Below, piece by piece: positions 52,476 through 62,932 of a stretch of 64,000 nucleotides of DNA (position 1 is its first letter; each line of letters begins with the position of its first letter). Source of the stretch: Clostridium_I sp963725425. GTDB taxonomy: Bacteria; Bacillota; Clostridia; Clostridiales; Clostridiaceae. The stretch covers positions 558,001 to 622,000 of the forward strand of contig CAVRYJ010000006.1 in assembly GCA_963725425.1 (NCBI GenBank), in the 5' to 3' direction. A program made the translations under genes and the position numbers. A model generated the notes under the pieces. The model worked only from the letters and a program-made list of their open reading frames with translations. It had not been told where the DNA came from and did no database searches.

Positions 52476-55132
52476 TTATTTCTTTTTGCCTATATTTACA
52501 GGCTCACCCGTGAACGGGTCAATAAACTCTTTCATACTTATTTGATCACTTGCTATATCTTCTTGTAATTGATTTTTTATATACTCTTGTATTGCCTTTT
52601 TATTTCTTCCAACTGTGTCGGATAAGTCAGGACCCTTTCGAGTTCTTTCTCTCCTAAGAACCGTGCTTGAAGGTTTCCCTTCACACGGCTCACGCATCCT
52701 AAACTTTCAAATCTTTCATTTTTGTTAGTCTAAACTTGAAAGCGGCTGTTCCCTTATATGCCATTCTTTTGGCGGCTCTTCTTCGTTCTCTCTTTATCAA
52801 GAAATATTCTTTTTCTGTGTACGGGTTCATGTCAAGTTTAATTCTTTCGTGCCTAACAATTGGTATGTCAGATGGTAGGATTAAAGTTGCTTTTTTCCCA
52901 TCCGAGAAAATCCAGTCCCTTGAACCTTTACTTTTCCAGTATCTCTCTTTTAGCCATTTTGCTCCCTTGTTTGGATGTCTTCTTTGCGCCCATTTCCAAA
53001 CCATAGTGAATAGACGACAGTTCAAAATTTCAAATGTCTGCTTTGCACAAACTGGCTGATGATAATTACACCAACCTTTCAAAACTTGATTCAATTTGTA
53101 AATTAGAAATTCTTGCTTTACTGTCTTATTCTCATGTATAATTTCACTTATCTTCTTTGTGACTTTATTCAGAGATTTTACAGATGGCTTGATTATCAAC
53201 TTACTACTGTACTTTCTAAAGTTCCATCCAAGAAAATCGAATCCATCATTTATATTAGTTATGACTGTCTTTTCCTTGGATAGTTCAAGTCCTCTTTTTT
53301 TCAAAAATTCACTAATTATGACCACAATTTGCTCAAGAACATCTTTGTTATTTGCTGTTACTACAAAATCATCTGCATATCTTACGATATTAAGCTGATT
53401 TGGATTGTTTCTAGAGTGGTAGCTGACTTTTCCCTTCTTTGTCAAGAAATAATGTCTAGCTATTTCGTACTCAAGTCCATCTAATGTCAAATTTGCAAGA
53501 GTTGGACTAATTGTTCCTCCTTGAATTGCTCCCTTTGTAGTTGGGAAAAGTTGTTTTCTGTAAACAAAACCAGCCTTAAGAAACTTATTGAGTATCATCT
53601 TATTAATTGGAATATTATCCAACATCCATTGATGGTTTATATTATCAAAACAACCCTTGATGTCTCCCTCTAGAATCCACTGACCACTCCTTCTTGATGA
53701 TAGAATTATAAAAATTTGCTCCATTGCATCCGCACAGCTCCTATATTTTCTAAACCCAAAGCTACGCTTATCACCAATAGTCTCTGCTATTGGTTGCAGT
53801 GCATACAAAAATAGTGTCTGCATTGCTCTATCATTCATAGTGGGAATACTCAGTGGTCTGAGTTTTCCATTTTCCTTCTTGATATGAACTCGCCTTGTCG
53901 GCATTGGCTTATAGCCTTTTTTTACCTTCAAGTCGATAACTGCCTGATATTTTTGCTTATTTGTTGTCCAAAGTACCTTATCCACTCCAGCAGTTTTCCC
54001 ACCTTTGTTTCTAGTCACTTTTTTCACCGCCAAAACCTTTGCATAAAAGGAATGTGTTATGAGATACTGAAGCCTTTTTACAAGATTCCATTTTCTCATT
54101 TCTACTGCCTTTACTATCCGGAGTTGAAGTCTATTAACATATTCTTCAGCTATTTTCCAGTCGATTGACTGCCAATTCATCGCATCAGAACTGTCTGAAC
54201 GATTCTCACATTTCGTGCCATTGAATCCTTGTTCATCCATAGTAATTCATCCCTTTCCTGTAATAGAATACGTGCCGAAGTCAGCTATCTTTCAATTGGA
54301 ACAAATCTTGAATTCCTATACTCTATATTACATAGAGCCCTTCGCTTTTTCGGCATCCTTTACCCTCTAGTCATTGTACATTTCTCACGATTTGCCTACC
54401 ATTTTACAGGAGACCATAGGGCTTAACCTTGTTCAATTGTCTGAATAATTATGACTCACTTAGGATGTACCCATAAACCGATAGGATCGAGCTTTACCTC
54501 TGTCATCTTATTACCGTACGTGAACAATTACGGCAATCATCCTACATTCCCTTTTGGGTAAGGCGTATCATCTACTTTTCGCCTTTTTATATTTGACGAT
54601 TCTGCAATACTTCACTTGCGTTATCCATATGAATCTTTTCCTAGTTGCAGTAATGGTTGTAGATACCATACTTGCCCCGTTGTCCCAGTTTGCTTAGAAC
54701 CTCCAAATTACTTTGAACGCACCAACTGGTAGGAATACCCGAAGATGATCGAGAAATACTCTTAGCATAATTCAGACAACCCCTTTAAGGTCGCACATCC
54801 ACATAGTATCCCCTACACCAAAATTGTCTGTTTCCATACTTATACTTCAAGTTTGCATGTCTATCAAATATCATTAACGAACTCTTACCCTTCAGATATC
54901 CCATAAATTGTGCAACGCTGAGCTTTGGTGGTATACTCACCAGCATATGTATGTGATCTGGACATGCATTTGCTTCTATTATTTCTACACCTTTATACTC
55001 ACATAATTTCCTGAGTATTTGCCCTATATCTACCTTTATTTTCCCATATATTATCTGCCTTCGATACTTGGGCGCAAACACAATATGGTATTTGCAATTC
55101 CATTTACTGTGTGCTAAACTCTGAATGTCCAT
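52476..55132 (-). CDS. tnpA: IS200 transposase TnpA, split by intron
   Basis: Y1 HUH transposase. Exon 1 (55132-54797, 112 residues) holds SKWNCKYHIVFAPKYRRQII, the HUH-type PDHIHMLVSIPP and RQFWCRGYYVD with the likely catalytic Tyr. Exon 2 (52616-52476, 46 residues plus stop) continues TVGRNKKAIQEYIKNQLQED to the stop. Joined, they give a normal 158-residue TnpA across the conserved YYVD-TVGRN motif. Unspliced mRNA would end three residues into the intron. Exon joining must be exact for activity. Confidence 0.85.
52658..52691 (-). ncRNA. Group II intron domain V
   Basis: On the minus strand GAGCCGTG-TGAAGG-GAAA-CCTTCA-AGCACGGTTC is a 34-base hairpin with a GAAA tetraloop and two-base bulge, the catalytic domain V. 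It follows the reverse transcriptase stop by 7 bases; about 40 bases of domain VI separate it from the 3' splice site. Confidence 0.88.
52699..54240 (-). CDS. ltrA: Group II intron reverse transcriptase/maturase
   Basis: LtrA-type protein that helps splicing and mobility of its intron. The 513 residues include RT blocks RPLSIPTMNDRAMQTLFLYA, SFGFRKYRSCADAMEQIF, GDIKGCFDNINHQWML, AIQGGTISPTLANLTLDGLE and the catalytic IVRYADDFVVTAN. They also include the maturase X domain (GWCNYHQPVCAKQTFEILNC). No HNH endonuclease motif is evident by eye at the end. The frame is intact, so the intron may still be active. Confidence 0.93.
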   Translation of the reverse strand: MDEQGFNGTKCENRSDSSDAMNWQSIDWKIAEEYVNRLQLRIVKAVEMRKWNLVKRLQYLITHSFYAKVLAVKKVTRNKGGKTAGVDKVLWTTNKQKYQAVIDLKVKKGYKPMPTRRVHIKKENGKLRPLSIPTMNDRAMQTLFLYALQPIAETIGDKRSFGFRKYRSCADAMEQIFIILSSRRSGQWILEGDIKGCFDNINHQWMLDNIPINKMILNKFLKAGFVYRKQLFPTTKGAIQGGTISPTLANLTLDGLEYEIARHYFLTKKGKVSYHSRNNPNQLNIVRYADDFVVTANNKDVLEQIVVIISEFLKKRGLELSKEKTVITNINDGFDFLGWNFRKYSSKLIIKPSVKSLNKVTKKISEIIHENKTVKQEFLIYKLNQVLKGWCNYHQPVCAKQTFEILNCRLFTMVWKWAQRRHPNKGAKWLKERYWKSKGSRDWIFSDGKKATLILPSDIPIVRHERIKLDMNPYTEKEYFLIKRERRRAAKRMAYKGTAAFKFRLTKMKDLKV

Positions 55133-55231
55133 TTGGATAACCTCCTTTGCCTTTAAAATTGGTTGGCGAACCTAATTTTATATTAGCAAAGGGGGTTCCT
55201 TTTTTCCACTCATAGCTATAAGCTTTTCAGA

Positions 55232-55252
55232 ACCACAGGTAAAACCTGTGGT
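55232..55252 (-). repeat. IS200 left-end hairpin
   Basis: ACCACAGGT-AAA-ACCTGTGGT, a 9-bp perfect stem, lies about 100 bases upstream of the tnpA start, in the position where TnpA recognises the left end as single-stranded DNA. Its stem differs from the right-end hairpin, so the two ends are not simple copies. Confidence 0.6.
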
Positions 55253-55270
55253 ATTCAAAACACAAATAAA

Positions 55271-55303
55271 AATAAATAGAGGAGATAAACCCCTCTATTT
55301 ATT
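55271..55303 (-). terminator. Terminator after PFOR gene 1
   Basis: On the minus strand AATAAATAGAGG and CCTCTATTTATT form a 12-bp stem, followed by TTTATTTG. It starts 20 bases after the PFOR stop at 55323. Confidence 0.82.
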
Positions 55304-55322
55304 CTTTATTATTTACTCTTTA

Positions 55323-58300
55323 TTACTTACCTGCTAAAGCTTTGTATCCTGCTAATCTTTCCTTAGCATCTCTTTCTGTTTTAGCATATAATTCTTCTGC
55401 TTGATCTGGGAATGCCTTCTTAAGTGAAGCGTATCTTACTTCGCCTAATAAGAATTCTTTAAAGTCAGTTGTTGGTTCTTTAGAATCTAAGCTAAATGGA
55501 TTTGTTCCTGTACCCTTAAGTTCAGGATTAAATCTGTATAGACCCCAATATCCACAATCGACAGCTTTTTTAGCTTCAAGTTGACTACAACCCATACCAG
55601 CTTTTAAACCATGATTAATACATGGAGCATAAGCAATTATAAGTGATGGACCGTGATATGCTTCTGCTTCTGCTATTGCTTTCATAGTTTGGTTCTTATC
55701 AGCTCCCATAGCTATTTGAGCAACATAAACATAGCCATAAGTCATTGCCATCATACCAAGATCTTTTTTCTTAGTCTTTTTACCACTTGCAGCAAATAGT
55801 GCAATTGCAGCAGTTGGAGTTGATTTTGATGATTGACCACCAGTGTTTGAGTAAACTTCTGTATCAAATACAAATATGTTTATATCTTCTCCTGATGCTA
55901 GTACGTGATCAACACCACCGAAACCTATATCATAAGCCCAGCCATCTCCACCAAATATCCATTGAGACTTCTTAACTAAATGATCTTTTCCTTCTAATAA
56001 TTCCTTTGCAAATTCATTTTTCTTTTCTGCTTCAAGTAATGGTACGATTTTAGCAGTAGCTGTCTTTGAACCATCTGCTTCATACATATTATCTACCCAA
56101 TCTTTAGCAGCAGTTTTTAATTCTGCACTTGCATTAGATTCAACTAATTTGTTAGCTACATCTGCAAGTCTTTCTCTAGTTTGTTTAACTCCAAGATACA
56201 TACCCATTCCGAATTCAGCGTTGTCTTCGAATAGTGAGTTAGCCCATGAAGGACCTTGACCTTTATAGTTAACAGTGTAAGGCGTTGCTGGTGCACTACC
56301 GCCCCAAATTGATGTACATCCTGTAGCGTTAGCTATCATCATTCTGTCACCAAATAATTGAGTTATAAGTCTTGCATATGGAGATTCTCCACAACCTGCA
56401 CAAGCACCACTGAACTCTAGTAGGGGCTGCTCAAATTGGCTACCTTTTACTGTTTCTTTGTTCATTGGATTTTCTTTATGTGCAAGGTTTAATGCATATT
56501 CAAAGTTAACTTCTTCCTTAAGTTGAGTTGCAGCTGGCTTCATAACCAATGCTTTTTCTTTAGCTGGGCAAACTTGAGCACAGTTTCCACAACCAGTACA
56601 ATCTAAAGCAGAAATCTTTATTGCAAAGTTTAATTTTTCAGTTGTTTTTAATCCTTGAGCTGGTTTACTTGTAAATCCTTCTGGAGCATTCTTAACTTCT
56701 TCATCAGTCAATAAGAATGGTCTTATAACAGCATGAGGACAAACAAATGCGCATTGATTACATTGTATACATTTATCTACTTGCCATTCTGGTGTATTTA
56801 TAGCTACTCCTCTTTTTTCAAAAGCAGCAGTACCATTAGGATAAGTACCATCTTCCATACCGTTGAATATACTTACAGGAAGATCGTCTCCTTCTTGTCT
56901 ATTCATAGGTTCAAGCATTTCTGTAATAAATTTAGGTTTAGCCTTTGTTTCTACTTTTTCATCTTTAGCATCTTTCCAGCTAGCTGGAACATCTATTTTA
57001 ACAATAGCATTTACTCCTAGGTCTATTGCATCGCAATTCATTTTAACAACTTTTTCGCCTTTTTTACCATAAGAAGTTACAACAGCTTCTTTAAGGTATT
57101 TAACTGCGTCTGCTACTGGTATGATTTTAGCAATTTTAAAGAATGCTGATTGCATAATCATGTTAATTCTTCCACCAAGACCAATACTTTGTGCAATTTT
57201 AACAGCGTCTAATGTGTAGAAGTTGATATTATGCTGAGCAATATATCTCTTTGTTACTGCTGGTAAAAATTCTTCAATTTGATCTTTATCCCATATACAG
57301 TTTAAAAGGAAGCTTCCATTATCCTTAATTCCTGCAAGAAGATTATATTTGAAAACATAAGATTGATTATGACACGCTATAAAATCTGCTTTATTTATTA
57401 GATAAGGAGATTTTATTGGTGACTTACCAAATCTTAAATGTGACATTGTTATACCACCTGATTTTTTTGAATCATATGCAAAATATCCTTGTGCATACAT
57501 ATCAGTGTGATCTCCAATAATTTTTATAGCACTCTTGTTAGCTCCTACAGTACCATCTGATCCAAGTCCCCAGAACTTACAAGCTGTAGTTCCTTCTGGA
57601 GTAGTATCAACTACTGCTCCTCTTTTTAATGATAAGAATGTAACATCATCATCAATGGCTATTGTGAAACTGTTTTTAGGTGTCTTAGAGTTTAAGTTAT
57701 CATAAACAGCTACTATATCACTTGGTAATGTATCTTTTGAACCTAATCCATATCTTCCACCAACTATAAGTGGTGTTTTATCACTGTTGTAGAATGAAGT
57801 AACAACATCTTGATAAAGTGGTTCTCCGTTACTTCCTGGTTCCTTTGTTCTATCAAGAACAGCAATCTTCTTTACAGTCTTTGGTATATATTTTAAGAAA
57901 TGACTAACTGAGAAAGGTCTGAATAAATGTACTTTAAGTAAACCTACTTTTTCTCCCTTAGCATTTAAATAATCTATAGTTTCTTCAGTTACATCACAAA
58001 TTGAACCCATAGCTATTATAATTCTATCGGCGTCTTCTGCACCATAGTAGTTAAATAAATGATATTCTCTACCAGTTATTTTGCTTATGTCTCCCATGTA
58101 GTTTTCAACTATTTCTGGAAGTGCATTATAAAATTTGTTTGATGATTCTCTTCCTTGGAAGTATACATCAGGGTTTTCTGCAGTACCTCTAGTTACTGGG
58201 TGTTCTGGGTTTAAAGCATGTTTTCTAAATGCTTTAACTGCATCCATATCTAATAATGGTCTTAAATCTTCATAATCCATAACTTCAACTTTTTGTATTT

Positions 58301-58832
58301 CATGTGAAGTTCTAAATCCGTCGAAGAAGTTTACGAATGGTACTCTACCTTTTATTGCAGCTAAATGTGCAATAGCTGATAAATCCATAACTTCTTGAAC
58401 ACTACCTTCTGCAAGCATAGCAAAACCAGTTTGTCTTGCAGCCATTATATCTTGATGATCTCCAAATATATTTAATGCATTAGTTGCTATACTTCTAGCT
58501 GCTACATGCAAAACTGCTGGTAAAAGTTCTCCTGCCATTTTATACATATCTGGTATCATAAGAAGTAATCCTTGTGAAGCTGTATATGTAGTTGTTAATG
58601 CTCCTGCTTGAAGTGAACCATGAACTGCTCCTGCTGCTCCACCTTCAGATTGCATTTCCATTACTTTAACTGTTTGACCAAATAAATTTTTTCTTCCTTG
58701 TACTGACCAATCATCAATATGTTCTGGCATTGGTGATGATGGTGTAATAGGATATATTGCTGTAACTTCAGTAAATGCGTAAGATATATGAGCTGCTGCG
58801 GTGTTTCCATCCATTGTTTTGGTTTTTTTCAT
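55323..58832 (-). CDS. Pyruvate:ferredoxin oxidoreductase, copy 1
   Basis: PFOR splits pyruvate and CoA into acetyl-CoA, CO2 and reduced ferredoxin; in clostridia it is the main route into acetyl-CoA. Single-chain enzyme of 1169 residues. N-terminus MDGNTAAAHISYAFTEVTAI, pyruvate/CoA domains, two 4Fe-4S motifs (CIQCNQCAFVCPHAVIRPF near 690; CTGCGNCAQVCP near 745), a third cluster beginning SGACAGCGESPYARL, and the TPP site WIFGGDGWAYDIGFGGVDHV with VYSNTGGQSSKSTPTA. Frame intact. Own promoter and terminator. Symbols nifJ, por and pfo are all used for this family. Confidence 0.96.
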   Translation of the reverse strand: MKKTKTMDGNTAAAHISYAFTEVTAIYPITPSSPMPEHIDDWSVQGRKNLFGQTVKVMEMQSEGGAAGAVHGSLQAGALTTTYTASQGLLLMIPDMYKMAGELLPAVLHVAARSIATNALNIFGDHQDIMAARQTGFAMLAEGSVQEVMDLSAIAHLAAIKGRVPFVNFFDGFRTSHEIQKVEVMDYEDLRPLLDMDAVKAFRKHALNPEHPVTRGTAENPDVYFQGRESSNKFYNALPEIVENYMGDISKITGREYHLFNYYGAEDADRIIIAMGSICDVTEETIDYLNAKGEKVGLLKVHLFRPFSVSHFLKYIPKTVKKIAVLDRTKEPGSNGEPLYQDVVTSFYNSDKTPLIVGGRYGLGSKDTLPSDIVAVYDNLNSKTPKNSFTIAIDDDVTFLSLKRGAVVDTTPEGTTACKFWGLGSDGTVGANKSAIKIIGDHTDMYAQGYFAYDSKKSGGITMSHLRFGKSPIKSPYLINKADFIACHNQSYVFKYNLLAGIKDNGSFLLNCIWDKDQIEEFLPAVTKRYIAQHNINFYTLDAVKIAQSIGLGGRINMIMQSAFFKIAKIIPVADAVKYLKEAVVTSYGKKGEKVVKMNCDAIDLGVNAIVKIDVPASWKDAKDEKVETKAKPKFITEMLEPMNRQEGDDLPVSIFNGMEDGTYPNGTAAFEKRGVAINTPEWQVDKCIQCNQCAFVCPHAVIRPFLLTDEEVKNAPEGFTSKPAQGLKTTEKLNFAIKISALDCTGCGNCAQVCPAKEKALVMKPAATQLKEEVNFEYALNLAHKENPMNKETVKGSQFEQPLLEFSGACAGCGESPYARLITQLFGDRMMIANATGCTSIWGGSAPATPYTVNYKGQGPSWANSLFEDNAEFGMGMYLGVKQTRERLADVANKLVESNASAELKTAAKDWVDNMYEADGSKTATAKIVPLLEAEKKNEFAKELLEGKDHLVKKSQWIFGGDGWAYDIGFGGVDHVLASGEDINIFVFDTEVYSNTGGQSSKSTPTAAIALFAASGKKTKKKDLGMMAMTYGYVYVAQIAMGADKNQTMKAIAEAEAYHGPSLIIAYAPCINHGLKAGMGCSQLEAKKAVDCGYWGLYRFNPELKGTGTNPFSLDSKEPTTDFKEFLLGEVRYASLKKAFPDQAEELYAKTERDAKERLAGYKALAGK

Positions 58833-58988
58833 GTAAAACCCTTCTTTCTTATAATTTAATAAATCATAATTACCAGCTAGACAAAAAAATTATTGCTCTA
58901 GATAGTTTAACCATTTTGCAAATAATTATTGATATTTTGTGTTTGATTAAATAATCATCATTTCAATATTAAATGATTATTTAGTTAT

Positions 58989-59017
58989 ATTATATATTAA
59001 TTAAGAGTTATTATCAA
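58989..59017 (-). promoter_or_regulatory. Sigma-A promoter of PFOR copy 1
   Basis: On the minus strand TTGATA (59017-59012), 17 bases, TATAAT (58994-58989). The leader would be about 150 bases, AT-rich, without obvious structure. Together with the terminator at 59099-59119 it accounts for the 301-base gap between the two PFOR genes. Confidence 0.65.
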
Positions 59018-59098
59018 TACATAAAGATAATTAAAGTTTTCGGATTTTTGAAACGTTTTTTTTGTTGACGAATAAAATCAACATTAGAATGCAAAATT

Positions 59099-59119
59099 GG
59101 AGCCACATAATGTGGCCCC
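59099..59119 (-). terminator. Terminator after PFOR gene 2
   Basis: GGAGCCACAT-A-ATGTGGCCCC forms a stem of about 9-10 bp flanked by GCAAAATT and ATTTTTGC, which extend it. It begins 14 bases after the PFOR 2 stop. Usable in both directions. Confidence 0.75.
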
Positions 59120-59133
59120 TATTTTTGCAAATA

Positions 59134-62100
59134 TTATTTATAAAGTTCTACTAACTTTAACAAATGTTCATAACGCTTTGCTGCAGCCTTTTCAGACTTA
59201 CTGAATAATTCTTGTGCACGTTCAGGGAACGAACGAGCCAAACGGCTGTAACGTGTTTCATTGTTTAAGAATGCTTGATATGTTCCATCACCTGGTTTAG
59301 ATGTTAGAGTGAATGGATTCTTGCCTTCAGCCTTAAGTTCAGGATTAAAGGAGAATAGATTCCAGTATCCAGCTTTTACAGCTAATTTCATTTCATCCTG
59401 GCAGTGATTCATACCGCCTTTAACTCCATGAAGTTCACAAGGTGCATATCCAATAATTAATGATGGTCCTTGATAAGCTTCAGCTTCAGCAATAGTTTTA
59501 AGAGTCTGAGCTGGGTTAGCACCAAGAGCGATTTGCGCTACATATACGTAACCATAGCTCATAGCGATTTCACCAAGATTCTTCTTTCCAACTTCTTTAC
59601 CACCAGCAGCAAACTGACAAACTTCACCGATATTAGAAGCCTTAGAAGCTTGACCACCTGTATTAGAATACATTTCTGTATCAAATACCATAACATTTAC
59701 GTTTTCTCCAGAAGCTAATACATGGTCAAGTCCACCAAATCCGATATCATATGCCCATCCATCTCCACCAAGAATCCATACTGATTTCTTAGCAAGATAC
59801 TGTTTTTTATCAACAACTTCTTTAGAAAGTTCACTCCCTGCAGCTGCAGATTTTTCAAGTTCAACTAATAATGCATTAGTTGCTGCAGTATTTTCATTTG
59901 TGCTTTCTTTTGTTTCTACAAATTTACTAATAGCATCTTTCATTGTCTTAGATGCATCGCCTGAAGCAGCAATCTTCTCAACCTTAGCGATAACCTGGTC
60001 ACGAAGTGTCTTCTGTCCAAGATACATACCAAATCCATGTTCAGCATTATCTTCAAATAATGAGTTAGCCCATGCTGGACCTCTCTTTGAATCTTTGTTC
60101 ACTGTATATGGGCAAGTTGCAGCTGGACCACCCCAGATTGAAGAACATCCTGTAGCATTTGAAATATACATGTGTTCACCAAATAGTTGTGTAAGTAAAC
60201 GAGCATAAGATGTTTCTGCACATCCTGCACAACTTCCTGAGAACTCAAGTAGTGGTTGATTAAACTGAGATCCCTTAACTGTAGTATTAGCAGGCATTCC
60301 AGGTTTCTTACTTACATTTTCAACTAAGTAATTAAATACTGGTTGCTCATCTAATTGAGTTGTCTGAGGTACCATTGCGATAGCCTTTGTAGGACATACT
60401 GAAACACATTCTGAACATCCCATACAATCAAGAGGAGATATGCTCATTGTATATTTGTATTCTCCAGCTTTTGGCTTTGTATCAGCAACTTTTATATTAG
60501 AAGGAGCTGCTTTTACTTCGTCTTCACTAAGCATGAAAGGACGAATTGTTGCATGAGAACATACAAATGCACAGTTATTACACTGAATACATTTTTCTGA
60601 ATTCCATTCTGGAACAGATATAGCAGTACCACGTTTTTCATATGCTGTAGCACCTAATTCAAACTGTCCGTCTGGATTATCAGAGAAATGCAGATACCGG
60701 AAGACTATCACCATCCATAAGTCCGATAGGATTCATAAGATTATTAACCATCTTAACTGTTTCTGGAATACCTGTAAGTTTTGGAGCTTGAGCATCTGCT
60801 TCTGGATTTAACCAAGAAGTTGGAACTTCTACTTTATGAAGAGCATCTACACCGGCATCAATTGATTTGTAGTTCATTGCTACAACTGCATCACCCTTTT
60901 TACCGTATGATTTCTTAGCAGCAGCTTTCATAAAGTCAATAGCATCATCAATTGGCATAATCTTTGCTAATTTGAAGAATGCAGATTGAAGAATTGTGTT
61001 ATTACGTTTACCCATACCAATTTCAATTGCTTTATCAATGGCATTGATTGTATATAACTGAATTTTGTTTTCTGCAATATATTTCTTAGCTGCAGCATTA
61101 AGCTTTGAATCAAGTTCTTTGTCTGACCACTGGCAGTTAATCATGAAAATTCCGCCTGGCTTAACATCCTGAACCATCTTGTATCCTTTAACAACATAAG
61201 ACGGATTATGACACGCAACAAAATCAGCCTGATTTATGTAATATGGGCTTTTAATTTGCTTATCACCAAAACGAAGATGAGATATTGTTATACCACCAGT
61301 CTTCTTAGAGTCATATTGAAAATATGCTTGAATAAATTTCTCTGTGTGATCACCAATTATCTTTGTAGAGTTCTTGTTAGCACCTACAGTACCATCACCA
61401 CCAAGGCCCCAGAATTTACACTCTACTGTACCAAGTGCTGATGTAATAGGAGCTGGCTTAACTTCTGGTAAACTTAAGTTAGTAACATCATCTATAATAC
61501 CGATTGTGAAACGAGTCTTAGGTGTTTCTTTAGAAAGCTCAGTATATATAGCAAATACAGATGAAGGTGGAGTATCCTTAGATCCAAGTCCATAACGTCC
61601 TGCTGCTAATTTAATATCATTAAGTCCTGCTTCACGAAGAGTTGTAGCAACATCAAGGTATAGTGGATCACCTAATGCTCCTGACTCTTTTGTTCTGTCA
61701 AGAACAGCTATCTTCTTAGTAGTCTTAGGAATAACCTTAAGAATACTCTCAGATACCCATGGACGATATAAACGAACTTTTATAAGTCCAACTTTTTCTC
61801 CTGCAGCTGTTAAGTAATCAATAACTTCTTCAGCTACATCACAAATAGATCCCATTGCAATAATGACACGTTCTGCATCTGGAGCTCCATAGTAATTGAA
61901 TAAGTCATAACTTGTACCAAGTTTTTCATTTACCTTAGTCATGTATTTTTCAACTATAGATGGTAATTTATTATAAGCTGTGTTAGATGCTTCACGATGT
62001 TGGAAGAAAACATCTCCATTTTCATGAGAACCACGCATAGCTGGATGTTCTGGATTTAATGCATGTTCACGGAAAGCTTTAACAGCATCCATATTGCACA

Positions 62101-62680
62101 TTTCTTTAAGATCTGAATAATCCCATTTTTCTATTTTTTGAATTTCATGTGATGTACGGAATCCGTCAAAGAAATTAATAAAAGGAACTTTTCCTTCAAG
62201 TGCAGCAAGATGTGCAACGGGGCTTAAATCCATAATTTCTTGTGGATTTGTCTCAGCAAGCATTGCGAAACCTGTTTGACGACATGCATACACGTCACTA
62301 TGGTCACCAAAAATGTTAAGTGATTGTGATGCAACTGTACGTGCAGATACATCGAATACACAAGGAAGTTGCTCACCAGCAATCTTGTACATATTTGGAA
62401 TCATTAAAAGAAGACCTTGTGAAGCTGTAAATGTAGAAGTAAGTGCACCTGCAGCAAGTGAACCATGAACAGTTCCTGCAGCACCTGCTTCAGACTGTAG
62501 TTCAACAACTTTCACCTGGTTACCAAAAATATTTTCCTTACCTGCAACAGACCACATATCAACACTATCTGCCATTGGGCTTGATGGTGTGATTGGATAT
62601 ATAGCCGCTACATCTGTATAGGCATACGCTACATGTGCTGCAGCTGTATTACCATCCATTGATTGTTTAACTCTTGACAT
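59134..62680 (-). CDS. Pyruvate:ferredoxin oxidoreductase, copy 2, frameshifted
   Basis: Second full-length PFOR: MDGNTAAAHVAYAYTDVAAI, CIQCNNCAFVCSHATIRPF, CMGCSECVSVCPTKAIAM, SGSCAGCAETSYARL and the TPP site WILGGDGWAYDIGFGGLDHV. The frame breaks near 60690 (LPVSAF|SDNPDGQ), where one extra C in TTTCTCTG splits it; corrected length 1181 residues. ATG at 62680 follows GGAGG by 9 bases. It uses CGT/CGA arginine codons and has a slightly higher GC than copy 1, and its sequence is clearly a diverged paralogue, perhaps acquired. Note CSHA in place of CPHA in the first cluster motif. Confidence 0.92.
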
Positions 62681-62932
62681 ATTATATTTCCTCCCTCGAA
62701 GCAATTCTTTACTGATGTTATGAACATCTTTAGAATTTTAACTTTTAGTTACTTTTATATATATTATAAGTTGAAAGTCTTTTAATTTAATTTTTAAAAA
62801 CTTCCAACATTTAATATACTCTTTTGAGTTGATTTTGCAAAATCTGATAATAAAATTAAAAGCATTTTATTGAGCTATATCTATTTAATACTTGCCTTTA
62901 TAATTTTTTCCTTCAATTTTGCATTTAAAACA

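Larger units (their letters stand above)
52617..54796 (-). mobile_element. Group II intron inside tnpA
   Basis: The 5' end reads GTGCGACCTTAAAGG from 54796, the group II consensus GUGYG. The 3' end is ...ATCCGAC at 52617, giving the AY end. The intron is 2180 bases on the minus strand; it contains domains I-III in 54241-54796, the reverse transcriptase in domain IV and a clear domain V at 52658-52691. The junctions were set by restoring the tnpA reading frame, and they agree with the consensus ends. Confidence 0.88.
52345..55255 (-). mobile_element. IS200/IS605-type element interrupted by group II intron
   Basis: A single-domain tnpA (HUH/Y1) gene on the minus strand is flanked by subterminal hairpins: left end ACCACAGGT-AAA-ACCTGTGGT at 55232-55252, right end CCACCCGT-TAA-ACGGGTGG at 52358-52376, as in IS200/IS605 elements. 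No tnpB lies between. A 2.18-kb group II intron splits tnpA. Outer limits are approximate because such elements have no terminal inverted repeats. Confidence 0.75.

Noticed and set aside
52476..52697. Separate 73-residue gene
   Set aside because: Its first ~27 codons are group II intron RNA (domains V and VI); the remainder is the second exon of tnpA.
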